From Verrucomicrobiota bacterium (GTDB lineage Bacteria; Verrucomicrobiota; Verrucomicrobiia; Limisphaerales; UBA9464): 50,366 nucleotides of DNA. This document shows positions 42,195 through 50,366 of the stretch, piece by piece (positions within the stretch are counted from its first letter, which is position 1; each line of letters begins with the position of its first letter). The notes below the pieces were generated by a model. That model was not told the DNA's origin, did no database searches, and worked only from the letters and a program-made list of their open reading frames with translations. The DNA lies in NCBI GenBank assembly GCA_947471985.1, contig CANIZL010000046.1:1-50366 (forward strand), read 5' to 3'. The translations under genes and the position numbers were made by a program.

Positions 42195-43309
42195 TCCTTC
42201 AGGTGTTGGAGCACGAGGGCGATATCTTCTTCCAGAAGATGCGGATGCAGGGGCAGGCTCAGGACCTCCCGGCTGGCCCGCTCGCTCTCAGCCAGTCCGC
42301 CGGCGCCGATGGCGATCCGTCCCAGATAGGCGGGCTGCACATGGACGGGCTGCGGATAGTGGATCGCCGTCGGGATGCCGCGCGACAGCAGGAACGCCCG
42401 CAAGGCATCGCGATGGGCGCTGCGGATCACGTATTGATGGAAGACGTGCGTGGCCCCCGGGCGGATGGCCGGCGGGGTGATGGGCAGGCCGGCCAATCCG
42501 GCGGTGTAGAGCCCGGCCAGCGTGCGGCGGCGTGCGTTGTCCGCGGCAAGGCGGCGGCACTTCACCCGCAGGATCGCCGCTTGCAGTTCGTCCAGCCGGC
42601 TGTTCAAGCCCGCTTCGTCACTGATGTAACGTTCCTTCCAACCGTACTCCCGCAGGCGGCGCACGCGGGCCGCCAGCTCGGCATCGTTCGTGGCCACGGC
42701 CCCGCCGTCGCCGATCGCTCCGAGGTTTTTGGTGGGATAAAAGCTGAAGGCCGCCACGGCACCCCAGGTGCCGATGCTCCGGCCCTCAAACGCGGCACCG
42801 TGCGCCTGCGCGCAATCCTCGATCAACGCGATTCCGTGGCGCTGACAAATCGCCGAAAGGGCCGGCAGATCCGCGGGGTGGCCGTAGAGATGGACGGCAA
42901 TGACGGCCTTGGGCTTGGGGCCGGTCCCGCTGGCCAGGGTGGCTTCGAGGCGTTCCGGGCTCAGGGTGTTGGAGACTGGATCGATGTCGACCAGGATCGC
43001 TTGCGCGCCGGTGAGTTCGATGGCGGCCACGGTGGCCACGGCGGTTTGGGATACGGTGATCACCCGGTCGTCCCGGCCGATGCCCAGTGCCCGCAGCGCG
43101 AGGACCAGCGCATCCGTCCCGTTGCCAACGCCGATGGCCTGCGTCGTGCCCACGAACGCCGCGAATTCCTTTTCAAAGGCCTCGACCTCCGGGCCCAGAA
43201 TGTAGCGGCCACGGGCCAGCATATTCTGGATCGCCTCATCGATCTCCGTCTTGGAGGCGAGGTAATCGGCCAGGGGCTGCGAGGTCAGTCGGATGTTTTG
43301 GGGAATCAT
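42182..43309 (-). CDS. DegT/DnrJ/EryC1/StrS-family sugar aminotransferase
   Basis: The 375-residue PLP enzyme has the family pattern LGPEVEAFEKEFAAFVGT, GVGNGTDALVLALRALG, VDIDPVSNTLSPE and EDCAQAHGA. K194 in SFYPTKNLGAIGDGGA is the PLP-binding lysine. It transfers an amino group to a keto-sugar nucleotide. Its substrate is probably supplied by the dehydratase-like protein encoded directly upstream, whose stop codon is two bases before this start. The product would then be handed to the overlapping GT2 gene. The exact sugar cannot be read. Confidence 0.93.
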   Translation of the reverse strand: MIPQNIRLTSQPLADYLASKTEIDEAIQNMLARGRYILGPEVEAFEKEFAAFVGTTQAIGVGNGTDALVLALRALGIGRDDRVITVSQTAVATVAAIELTGAQAILVDIDPVSNTLSPERLEATLASGTGPKPKAVIAVHLYGHPADLPALSAICQRHGIALIEDCAQAHGAAFEGRSIGTWGAVAAFSFYPTKNLGAIGDGGAVATNDAELAARVRRLREYGWKERYISDEAGLNSRLDELQAAILRVKCRRLAADNARRRTLAGLYTAGLAGLPITPPAIRPGATHVFHQYVIRSAHRDALRAFLLSRGIPTAIHYPQPVHVQPAYLGRIAIGAGGLAESERASREVLSLPLHPHLLEEDIALVLQHLKDWRP

Positions 43310-43311
43310 GT

Positions 43312-44310
43312 CTACACGTAGCGTTGCTGGTGCTGGCGATAGAATTCGATCGTCCGCTTCAAGGCCTCGTCGAGGTTGGTGCGGGGTTGCCAGCCGAAGG
43401 TTTCGCGGATGCGGGTGAAGTCGGAATAGTAATCCCCGATATCGATGGCCTTCCGTTCCGGGGGAAACGTGCGGATGCTGTAGGAACCGGATCCGTTGAT
43501 TTGGACCAGTTTCGCGGCCAGATCGCTGAGGCTGATGGTGCCGTCGCCGCCGAGATTATAGACCTGTCCGTGGCCAATCTCGCACGGCGCGACGGTCAGC
43601 AGGGCCTCGACGACATCATCCACGTAGGTGAAATCGCGCAACTGGGCGCCGCCCCAGACTTCGATCGGCCGGTTCTCCAGCAATTGCCGGATCCAAACGC
43701 CGACGAACGTCTGTCGCGCGTCGCGGATGCGCATGCGTGGACCGACGGTATTGGTCAGTCGGAGGACGCAGCTTCGGATCCCGTAGACCTGATCGTAGAG
43801 GCGGTGATAGAACTCGGCGGCCATCTTGTGGATGCCGTTTACGTCCACCGGATTCAGCGGGTGGGCCTCATTGACCGGCAGGTATTCGGGGCGCCCATAG
43901 ATCTGCCGGGTGCTGGCGAAGACCAGTTTCACGTCCGGATTGTACTTCCGGCAGGTGTTGAGGATGGAGAGCTGGGCGGTGCAGTTGATGGCCAGGTCCG
44001 TTTCCGGATCCTCCATGGAATCCAGGTGACTCGTCTGGCCGGCGAGGTTGAAGATGTAGTTCACCCCCTTCACCAGATACTTGAGACTGTGCTGGTCGCG
44101 GACGTCGGAGATATTGACCTGCACGCGATCCTCCAAGCCGGCGATGTTGAACAGGTTCCCGCCGTATTCGGGAATCAGGCTGTCCACCAGTAGGACGGAG
44201 GCGCCACCGTCGACCAGACGGCGGGCGAGATTGGAGCCGATGAAGCCCAACCCTCCGGTGATCAGGACCCGCTGATTGCGGAACCGCTCAATGAGTTCTT
44301 GCATTCCCAT
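43312..44310 (-). CDS. NAD-dependent nucleotide-sugar epimerase/dehydratase (extended SDR)
   Basis: The protein of about 332 residues starts at the ATG at 44310 or 44304; the longer frame adds hydrophobic residues that belong to the upstream gene's end. GGLGFIGSN is the NAD-binding glycine motif, DSMEDPETDLAINC and STRQIYG follow, and NGIHKMAAEFYH holds the catalytic lysine in an NGI-x-K form instead of Y-x3-K. To my knowledge this Asn form recurs within one subgroup of these proteins, so it need not mean inactivity. It is likely to make the keto-sugar nucleotide for the aminotransferase. Its start overlaps the end of the upstream membrane-protein gene by about 20 bases. Confidence 0.88.
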   Translation of the reverse strand: MGMQELIERFRNQRVLITGGLGFIGSNLARRLVDGGASVLLVDSLIPEYGGNLFNIAGLEDRVQVNISDVRDQHSLKYLVKGVNYIFNLAGQTSHLDSMEDPETDLAINCTAQLSILNTCRKYNPDVKLVFASTRQIYGRPEYLPVNEAHPLNPVDVNGIHKMAAEFYHRLYDQVYGIRSCVLRLTNTVGPRMRIRDARQTFVGVWIRQLLENRPIEVWGGAQLRDFTYVDDVVEALLTVAPCEIGHGQVYNLGGDGTISLSDLAAKLVQINGSGSYSIRTFPPERKAIDIGDYYSDFTRIRETFGWQPRTNLDEALKRTIEFYRQHQQRYV

Positions 44311-46105
44311 GGGACTTGAAGCGTCGATGCGCAAATAGTAGGAGGAAAACGAGAAAGGGAAGCACAAAAGCCGGTACGGATCGGGACTGGTAGATCCAGT
44401 CGGCGGTGCTGGCTTCGTACCCGATGGTCACGTGCAAGGTGAGCACGCAGGCCGACAGAATCCCGGCAAACAGAGCGGGAAGACGGCCGGGGGCCAGTGC
44501 TCCCAGGGCCACCGCCCAGATGGGATACCAGGGCCAGATCTCGGTGATGATGAAATAGTAGGACGCCAGCAGGCTGGCGCCGGACCAGACGAGGAACTGT
44601 TGAAAGTTGGTGGTGCGCCACGCTGCCAGCAGCCCGAAGAGGGCAAAGCCCGCCCACGTGACACCGCGGATCCAGCGGTTGGCCAGCTTGACGGTAGCCC
44701 ATTCCATGAGCGGCGCCTCCCACCGATCCAGTTCCGGGTCCGCGGGCATATCCTTGGGCCGGGCGACGCTGTCAAACCGGGTGGAATCCACCCATCCGCG
44801 CTGTCGCGAGGCGGGATCATAGACGCGGGCGTGGGTTGTCTTTTGTCGGGCGATCACGAAGACCCGGCTGCCGGGTGCGAGTGGACGTCGAGGAGACGCT
44901 TCGGTGGGGAGTTCCGCGAGATCCGCACCGGTTTTGGTGACCAGCCACCACCCTTGAAAATAGATGTCGTGGTGCAGCGATTCCTCGTCCTCTCCCAGCA
45001 GTTGCCTCAGGCCCTTGAAGATCAATTCGTGGTAATTATTGCCGTAGAAATCGGTCGCCGTGGCCGCCTGGGAGGCGGGGGATTCCTTGTTGGCGCCCGC
45101 GCCAAAGATGGCCATTACCGCGATCGCCCCGGCGGCGAGCCCGCTGCGGGCCAGAAAGCGGGCGCGGGCTCCCCAGGACTGGGATTCGCGGAGCACCAGC
45201 CAGATATAGAGCGGGATCAACATCCCGGTGAGAAACTTCACCAGGGTGGAGAGCGTCAGGGCGACCACCGCCATGGCCTTCCAGCCCCGCAGATGAAGGG
45301 AGATGGCGAACAGGACAAACGACAGCATGATGACGTCGTTGTGCGCACTGAGTCCGGTCTCGAGAACCATCAGGGGATTCCAAAGAAACAGCACCAATCC
45401 CTGCGTGGCCCGCTCGGGGTCCAGCCGGCGCAGGGCCAGCCAGATCAGACCGGCCGTGACCAAAGCCGCGCCCACCGCCAGCAGCCGGAAGGTGAGGATC
45501 GTCACCCCGACGTTCTCCCCGGTGACGCGGGTCACGCCGGCGCAAATCAGCGTCCACAACGGCCCGTACCACGAAGGCAGGTACTTCCCTTCCAGCAGGC
45601 GTCCGAAGGGGTCGGTTGGGGGGTAGTTGATGGCGTCGAGGTACGGACTCGCTCCGTGCACGGACAGGATTCGTCCGTACAAGGCGTAGAAGTAGACGTC
45701 GGACGACAGCATCACCGGCGCGACGGCGAGGATTAGGAGGAATACGGCCCCGGCGACAAACACCAGTGTGTTGACCCGGGACGACTGACGTCCGCGGGTC
45801 AGTCGGAGCATGCCGAAATAAACTCCGAAAAGGGCGACGATGAGCAGGAGAAATTGGATCGACGCCTTGGCGGTAGCCTCGGATTCCCGATCCGCCTTGA
45901 GAGTTTCGTAAGTCACCGCCTTGATTCCGGGAATCGCGGTGCTGAGGAAACTTGGCTCCGCGCCGAAGAGACCATGGGCGACGCCCGGCAGCAGCAGGTA
46001 GAAAACCGCCGAGGCCAGAATCCCGAGCAGCAGCAGCCAACCACGCCGGGGTGATCCGGATTCCCCCGGCGTTGCGGTTTCGGGCGAGATCGTCCTTTTG
46101 TTCAT
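44288..46105 (-). CDS. GT-C-type polytopic membrane glycosyltransferase with an SH3-like insert
   Basis: The 605-residue protein starts at the ATG at 46105 (MNKRTISPE); a TTG three codons upstream is possible. More than ten hydrophobic segments are visible. SSDVYFYALYGRILSVHGASPYLDAINYPPTDPFG in the first big loop and WYGPLWTLICAG fit GT-C enzymes such as mannosyl- or ArnT-like transferases that use lipid-linked sugars. Around residues 395-447 a soluble insert (LAPGSRVFVIARQKTTHARVYDPASRQRGWVDSTRF) resembles an SH3-like fold, which is odd for the family. It is the first gene of the minus-strand operon and would be the final transferase on the outer face of the inner membrane. Confidence 0.8.
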   Translation of the reverse strand: MNKRTISPETATPGESGSPRRGWLLLLGILASAVFYLLLPGVAHGLFGAEPSFLSTAIPGIKAVTYETLKADRESEATAKASIQFLLLIVALFGVYFGMLRLTRGRQSSRVNTLVFVAGAVFLLILAVAPVMLSSDVYFYALYGRILSVHGASPYLDAINYPPTDPFGRLLEGKYLPSWYGPLWTLICAGVTRVTGENVGVTILTFRLLAVGAALVTAGLIWLALRRLDPERATQGLVLFLWNPLMVLETGLSAHNDVIMLSFVLFAISLHLRGWKAMAVVALTLSTLVKFLTGMLIPLYIWLVLRESQSWGARARFLARSGLAAGAIAVMAIFGAGANKESPASQAATATDFYGNNYHELIFKGLRQLLGEDEESLHHDIYFQGWWLVTKTGADLAELPTEASPRRPLAPGSRVFVIARQKTTHARVYDPASRQRGWVDSTRFDSVARPKDMPADPELDRWEAPLMEWATVKLANRWIRGVTWAGFALFGLLAAWRTTNFQQFLVWSGASLLASYYFIITEIWPWYPIWAVALGALAPGRLPALFAGILSACVLTLHVTIGYEASTADWIYQSRSVPAFVLPFLVFLLLFAHRRFKSHGNARTH

Positions 46106-46143
46106 TTGACTCAATTTCGCAAGGAACAGTAAGGTAACGAATC

Positions 46144-47004
46144 GTGAAAGTCAGCATCTCTCTCTCGCCGAAGAAGCTCGGTTGGCTCCTTGCCGTAACC
46201 GGCCTTTTGCTCATGCTGCTCAACTTTTCCGCGAACATCTACGGCCACTATTATGACGGGGACCAGATCTGGCCGGTCTCCCGGCAATTCGATTTCAGCG
46301 AGGAGGGCAATTTCGCGAATTGGTATCAGTCGGTGACCCTGCTTTTCTGTTCGGTCCTGCTGTTGGCCAATGCCGCGGCCGTGAATCGGGGGGCACCGTT
46401 TCGCAAGCATTGGATCGGGCTGGCCCTGGTGTTCCTCCTGGTGTCGATCGACGAAGCCGCCCAGGTGCATGAAACCACGGTGAGCCCGTTGCTGTCGCTC
46501 CTCAAACCGCATCGGGAAGCGGCCAAATCCGAAGCCAAGCCGGGCGCGAAGACGGTTCCCAAGGCCGCGGCCAAACCGGGAGCCAACGCCCCGGCAAAGA
46601 CCGCCCCAGCGGCGACCGCGGACGCCGAAGGGGATGCGCCTGCTCCGGATGCGGAATCCGAGGGGTCCTCCAAGATTCTGTGGATCTCCCTCTATGCCGC
46701 GATCTTCGTGACCCTGGTGCTGGTTTATCTCAAGTTCTTCTTCCACCTCGCGTTCAACGTGCAGGTGTTCTTTGTCCTGGCCGCCGTCTTGTACATCGGC
46801 GGCGCGGTGGGGATGGAGTTCGTCTACAAACACCTGACGCTGTCCCACAGCGAGACTTCGTTGATCTGTCAGTTCACCAGTGCCTGCGGGGAACTCGGGG
46901 AGATGCTGGGGGTGGCCGCGTTTGTTTACGCGCTGACCACCAATCTGGCGCAGAATGGCTCGGTGCTGGAAGTGAGCTGCGGCACGGGCAAGCCGCGCGC
47001 CTGA
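46144..47004 (+). CDS. Membrane protein of unknown function with a Lys/Ala/Pro linker
   Basis: The 286-residue protein starts at a GTG (46144), 38 bp from the divergent GT-C gene. About five membrane segments are visible: 12-30, about 60-80, 90-105, 180-200 and 205-225. Between the third and fourth lies a low-complexity stretch (about 125-175) of Ala, Lys, Pro and Glu, for example AKPGAKTVPKAAAKPGANAP. DEAAQVHE precedes the linker and FKHWIGLALVFLLVSI-like helices border it. No function is recognised. The shared divergent promoter region suggests it may be regulated with the glycosylation operon. Confidence 0.75.
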   Translation: MKVSISLSPKKLGWLLAVTGLLLMLLNFSANIYGHYYDGDQIWPVSRQFDFSEEGNFANWYQSVTLLFCSVLLLANAAAVNRGAPFRKHWIGLALVFLLVSIDEAAQVHETTVSPLLSLLKPHREAAKSEAKPGAKTVPKAAAKPGANAPAKTAPAATADAEGDAPAPDAESEGSSKILWISLYAAIFVTLVLVYLKFFFHLAFNVQVFFVLAAVLYIGGAVGMEFVYKHLTLSHSETSLICQFTSACGELGEMLGVAAFVYALTTNLAQNGSVLEVSCGTGKPRA

Positions 47005-47064
47005 GTTGGGCGCCGCGCGCGGTTCGTCCGGCTCGTCCGGTCCGGACTGGGCGGGCGGGACGTT

Positions 47065-49764
47065 TCAGCGGGGATTGAACTGGATCCAATCCAGATTCAT
47101 CAACCCGCTCTGGCCCGGGTTGACGAACACCACATAGACATCGTCCCGATCCTTGCCGGGAGTGCCTTCCTGAAGTGGCGCACTGACTTCGATCCATTTG
47201 TCCCAGCCGCCCGTGGGCCGGACGGCCAACTCGGCCAGCAGTGGGCCACTCACGGAACCGGCGTGGAGTTGGATCCGGCCGCCCGCGCCGGCACTGGCGA
47301 CGCGGCAGGTCACCGTGCCGCTGTCCCGCAGATTGAGTTGCTTGAAGCGAGCGGAGTGACCATCGGCGATGGCCCCCAGAAAGCTTCCCAGAACTTGCAC
47401 TCCAGTTTTCTCATCCGCGGACTCCGCCTGGAGCCGGCGGTTGCGCAGGTGCACCGTAGCTTGACCGGAAAGGCCGGCGGCAGGCCCGTGACCCAGATCG
47501 GTGTAGGAGGCTTCCAGTTGGGCGGTGCTCAATTGTTCCTCGGGCGGAACCGGCAACTCGCCCCGCAAGCCACGAACCAGATCGGCGGAACCCCGACCGG
47601 GCTCCAACGCAAACACCCAGCGGACCATCAATTGAACCTGGTCCGCCGTGAGGGATTCGTGCGGTAGCATCGGAACCTGCCCCCAGACGCCGGTGGAGCC
47701 CTTGATGACGCGTTGGACGGTGGTTTCCAAGGCGCCCGCCTGGCCGCGGTATTTGGCGGCCACGTCCAGCAGCGGTGGACCGACAATGCGGGTGTTCACC
47801 GCGTGGCAGTTGAAGCAGTCGTTTTGTTTCATCAACGCGAGTCCCGGTTCCGCCGTGCTTTCCCGGCCATCGCCACGGCTCCAACGGGCTCCCACAAAGA
47901 CCCGCGGATCGATCATCTCGTCGTCGCGCGCCGAATCGCCGTCCTCGGCATCGATCACCCCGACGCGGTACCCGACGGTTTTGCCCGGGGTGAAAAAGTC
48001 GCCGTCCTGGGGACTCAGAAAGCGAACCACCGGTGCGGTGTTGCCCACCGTGACCGGCACGCTGGTTCGGCCAGTCGCGCCGGCGGGATCGGTGACGATC
48101 AACTCCACCACGTAGTTGCCTGGCTCCCGGAGGGTGACGATGGGGGCGGCGTCGTGCGACAACACCCGGTTGCCCGGATGGAGGCGCCATTCGTACCGGA
48201 GTGGGTCGCCGTCCAGGTCCCGGGAGCCTTCTGCCGAGAGAGTGAAGGTCAGGGGCTCACGTCCCGAGGCCGGGGTCGCCCGGGCGTGCGCCACGGGGGC
48301 CAGATTGCCCCATTGATAGGAAATCTTGATCAATCGTGCGTCCGGGTTGATGCCCCAGGTCTCCCCGTAATCCAGCAGGTACAGGCATCCGTCCGGGCCG
48401 AATTGACTGTCGACCGGGCGGCGGATCACGAATTGCCCGGCCCGCTCGGCGGCGTTGATGCGATCCCGGGCGTTGGCCAGGGTGACGGCCGAGGTGAAGG
48501 GTTCGATCCCCTGAAAATTAGCCGCCGCATCGAGCCGTGCCCATTTGAGGAACGGACGCTGCCAGTCGTAGAACAGCAGGCAGTTGTCGAAGTACGCGGG
48601 GAACCCCCCGGTGTTGGTGAAGGACGCGGCGAAGTGAAACACGGGTCCGGCGCAGGCGGTCCGACCGCCGCTGCCCAGCATGGGAAATTCCACGGAGTCG
48701 CCGTACGGCCAGTAGATCATGGCCGATTGGGCCGGTGGCAATTCGCGGGCGCCGGTGTTGTTGCGACCCTCGTTCACCGGATGAAGGGGATCGTACTTCG
48801 CGCCGGGCTTTCGGGTTGCGAAATCAAAGCGGGCATACGGCGCGTTGCTGCCGACGAAATACGGCCAGCCGAAATTGCCGGGGCGTTTGGCCTGATTGAT
48901 TTCATCGTAACCCCGGGAACCGCGTGGACCGTCACCGCCGGCATCCGGTCCGACTTCGCCCCAATACACGACGCCGGTTTTGGCGTCGACGCTCATGCGC
49001 CACGGATTGCGGCAGCCCATCACGTAAATCTCGGGCCGGCCCTGCGAGCCGTCGGCGGGGAAAAGATTACCTGCGGGAATGCTGTAGCCGCCCGCGGGAT
49101 CGGGGTGAATGCGCAGGATCTTGCCGCGGAGATCGTGCGTGTTGGCCGGTCCATCCTGGGCATTGTATTCCTCCCGCCCGGGCCGTTCATCAATCGGGGC
49201 GTACCCGTCGGAATCCCCGGCGGGATGCGTGTTGTCGCCCGTCGAAATATAGAGGTTGTCCCCGGGACCGAACTCCACGGAGCCCGCGTGATGGCAGCAA
49301 TCCTTGCGCTGCTCGCCGAACTCCAGCACCACCTTTTCGCTGGTGGCATCCAGGCGATCGCCGTTCATGACAAACCGGCTCAGGCGCTGACCGACATGGT
49401 TCGTGGGCGAATAATACAGGTAAATCCAGTGGTTTTGGGCAAAGGCGGGATCCAGCGCGAAGCCGAGGAATCCATTCTCCTGCGCGGTGAACACGGGTAG
49501 CGTGCCCGCTTCCACGACGGAGCCGTCCGGTTTCCAAATGCGGAGTCGACCGGTGATCTCGTTGAAGAAAATCCGTCCGTCCGGCGCGAGTTCCAGTTCC
49601 ATGGGCTGGGACAGGCCGGTGGCGAAGGTTTCGGCTTTGAAGCGAAAATCGGGCGGCGGCGTGGGCGCGGGCGTGGGTGTGGGCGGCGTTGTGGCGATCA
49701 ATGGATGCGGCCAGGCGTGCAGCAGAAACAGCAGGAGCAAAGGAAGCCGCGAAAACCGGAACAT
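47065..49764 (-). CDS. Secreted glucose/sorbosone dehydrogenase-like protein fused to PKD, cytochrome c and CBM-like domains
   Basis: The 899-residue protein starts at the ATG at 49764 (MFRFSRLPLLLLFLLHAWPHPLIA), a signal peptide. From about 35 to 470 is a GSDH-type propeller (FATGLSQPMELELAPDGRIFFNEITGRLRIW, DCCHHAGSVEFGPGDNLYISTGDN, and GPDAGGDGPRGSRGYDEINQ near the middle). A PKD-like domain follows at about 490-575 (VAHARATPASGREPLTFTLSAEGSRDLDGDPLRYEW). A c-type cytochrome has haem motif C650-F-N-C653-H654 and a later Met-containing QVPMLPHESLT as possible axial ligand. The C-terminal about 130 residues are a CBM6-like beta-sandwich. Electrons from sugar oxidation could pass directly to the fused cytochrome. 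PQQ dependence and the substrate are inferred from the family only. Confidence 0.9.
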   Translation of the reverse strand: MFRFSRLPLLLLFLLHAWPHPLIATTPPTPTPAPTPPPDFRFKAETFATGLSQPMELELAPDGRIFFNEITGRLRIWKPDGSVVEAGTLPVFTAQENGFLGFALDPAFAQNHWIYLYYSPTNHVGQRLSRFVMNGDRLDATSEKVVLEFGEQRKDCCHHAGSVEFGPGDNLYISTGDNTHPAGDSDGYAPIDERPGREEYNAQDGPANTHDLRGKILRIHPDPAGGYSIPAGNLFPADGSQGRPEIYVMGCRNPWRMSVDAKTGVVYWGEVGPDAGGDGPRGSRGYDEINQAKRPGNFGWPYFVGSNAPYARFDFATRKPGAKYDPLHPVNEGRNNTGARELPPAQSAMIYWPYGDSVEFPMLGSGGRTACAGPVFHFAASFTNTGGFPAYFDNCLLFYDWQRPFLKWARLDAAANFQGIEPFTSAVTLANARDRINAAERAGQFVIRRPVDSQFGPDGCLYLLDYGETWGINPDARLIKISYQWGNLAPVAHARATPASGREPLTFTLSAEGSRDLDGDPLRYEWRLHPGNRVLSHDAAPIVTLREPGNYVVELIVTDPAGATGRTSVPVTVGNTAPVVRFLSPQDGDFFTPGKTVGYRVGVIDAEDGDSARDDEMIDPRVFVGARWSRGDGRESTAEPGLALMKQNDCFNCHAVNTRIVGPPLLDVAAKYRGQAGALETTVQRVIKGSTGVWGQVPMLPHESLTADQVQLMVRWVFALEPGRGSADLVRGLRGELPVPPEEQLSTAQLEASYTDLGHGPAAGLSGQATVHLRNRRLQAESADEKTGVQVLGSFLGAIADGHSARFKQLNLRDSGTVTCRVASAGAGGRIQLHAGSVSGPLLAELAVRPTGGWDKWIEVSAPLQEGTPGKDRDDVYVVFVNPGQSGLMNLDWIQFNPR

Positions 49765-50366
49765 GATCCCGGAGTGGTTCACGAAATTCGCGAACGACGC
49801 CAATATTAACCGTGGTCTTCCCCCGCCGCGTGAGAGGTCGCGCCAGCAGTCCTGGACTGCGGTAGTCCCCTACCGCTATGCAATGGAGGGTGACTGGAAC
49901 CCGAGGCCTTCGCAGAACTTCAGTGCCCGCCCGCTGGGGATTTCGGCGCCCGTTCGGTTCGCGCGTTTTATTTCCAAAGCGACAGAGGACTGCCCCAGTC
50001 CAAGACCTTGCGGTATTCCCCCGCCGCGTGAGAAGTCGCGAAGCGTCGTGGACTGCGGTAGTCTTCTACCGCTTTGCAACGGAGCGTGACCGGCACCCAG
50101 AGCGTCCGCAGAACTTCAGTGCTGGCCCGCTGGGGATTTCGGCGCCCGTTGGGCTCGCACGTTTTATCTCCAAAGCGTCAGAGGACTGCCCCAGTCCAAG
50201 ACCTTGCGGTATTCCCCCGCCGCGTGAGAAGTCGCGAAGCGTCGTGGACTGCGGTAGTCTTCTCTCATCCTTACCCACATTTCTTGGTGCTATACTTCCG
50301 AGGTGGTTTTGCCTTGGCTTGCGGGGTGAACGGAGGCGTTGTTGGGCCGTCTCGTGTTTGCCGTTG
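49765..50366. other. Right-end intergenic region with tandem repeats
   Basis: No gene is supported in these 602 bp. The first 50 bases should carry the promoter of the dehydrogenase gene. Most of the rest is the 197-bp-period repeat. From about 50264 to the end the sequence is unique and shows no clear open frame; a gene beyond the window may start there. Confidence 0.5.
49818..50263. repeat. Tandem repeat of ~2.2 copies with 197-bp period
   Basis: The start motif TTCCCCCGCCGCGTGAGA occurs at 49818, 50015 and 50212, exactly 197 bp apart. Each unit contains the hairpins GGACTGCCCCAGTCC and GCGGTAG-TCTT-CTACCGC (or a near variant). The second and third copies are almost identical over their shared part; the first has diverged more. 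A relative with the same motif order is at 19774-19880. Confidence 0.85.

Overview
The window is GC-rich DNA (roughly 60% or more by eye) from a Gram-negative bacterium, most likely a member of the Verrucomicrobiota. This is inferred from the mix of families: secreted beta-propeller proteins starting W-x-x-FRG, DUF3500, DUF4038, a GSDH-PKD-cytochrome c-CBM fusion, many signal peptides, and palindromic intergenic repeats. No rRNA or tRNA was seen, so the phylum is not proven.

Left part (1-13,400). A gene tail is followed by a secreted protein and then an 11.4 kb gene for a 3,796-residue secreted RHS-repeat protein. Its N-terminal half is an exported stalk (beta-helix, Ig-like domains, beta-propeller). 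Its C-terminal half is an RHS/YD shell ending in a DPSG core motif and a 168-residue tip with a PD-(D/E)XK nuclease signature. A 253-residue gene 22 bp downstream is the likely immunity gene. Tip and immunity gene are visibly AT-richer than the shell.

Repeat island (13,400-15,980). It holds a 57-bp palindrome, a 264-bp MITE-like element with about 30-bp inverted termini that interrupts an HUH-endonuclease-like ORF, and about 1.5 kb of regularly recurring hairpins whose arms covary between copies.

Housekeeping and metabolic part (15,985-32,620). nrdR is followed by a co-directional unknown gene. Then come a secreted HEAT/carbohydrate-binding-like protein with a PQQ-like propeller protein, ppnP, a ROK kinase, pgsA, a lipoprotein of the formylglycine-generating-enzyme family with both catalytic cysteines, luxE-luxC with no luciferase genes, queD, ftsH, kamA, a DUF3500 protein, a YugP-like protein with a damaged zinc motif, and ruvC.

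Right part (32,636-50,366). It contains a large secreted subtilase, a stand-alone acyl carrier protein, a secreted protein coupled by an ATGA overlap to a DUF4038 glycosidase, and a second PQQ-like propeller protein. A tight five-gene minus-strand operon follows (GT-C-type membrane protein, NAD-dependent epimerase/dehydratase, DegT aminotransferase, ArnC-like GT2, zinc-ribbon membrane protein). It looks like a route for making an aminosugar and moving it through a lipid carrier. The window ends with a divergent membrane protein, a giant sugar dehydrogenase-cytochrome c fusion, and a 197-bp-period tandem repeat whose relative lies 30 kb away at 19.8 kb.

Best candidates for something new are the RHS toxin-immunity tip, the covarying hairpin array beside an interrupted HUH gene, the luxE-luxC pair with a 16-bp palindrome just upstream, and the Arn-like operon.
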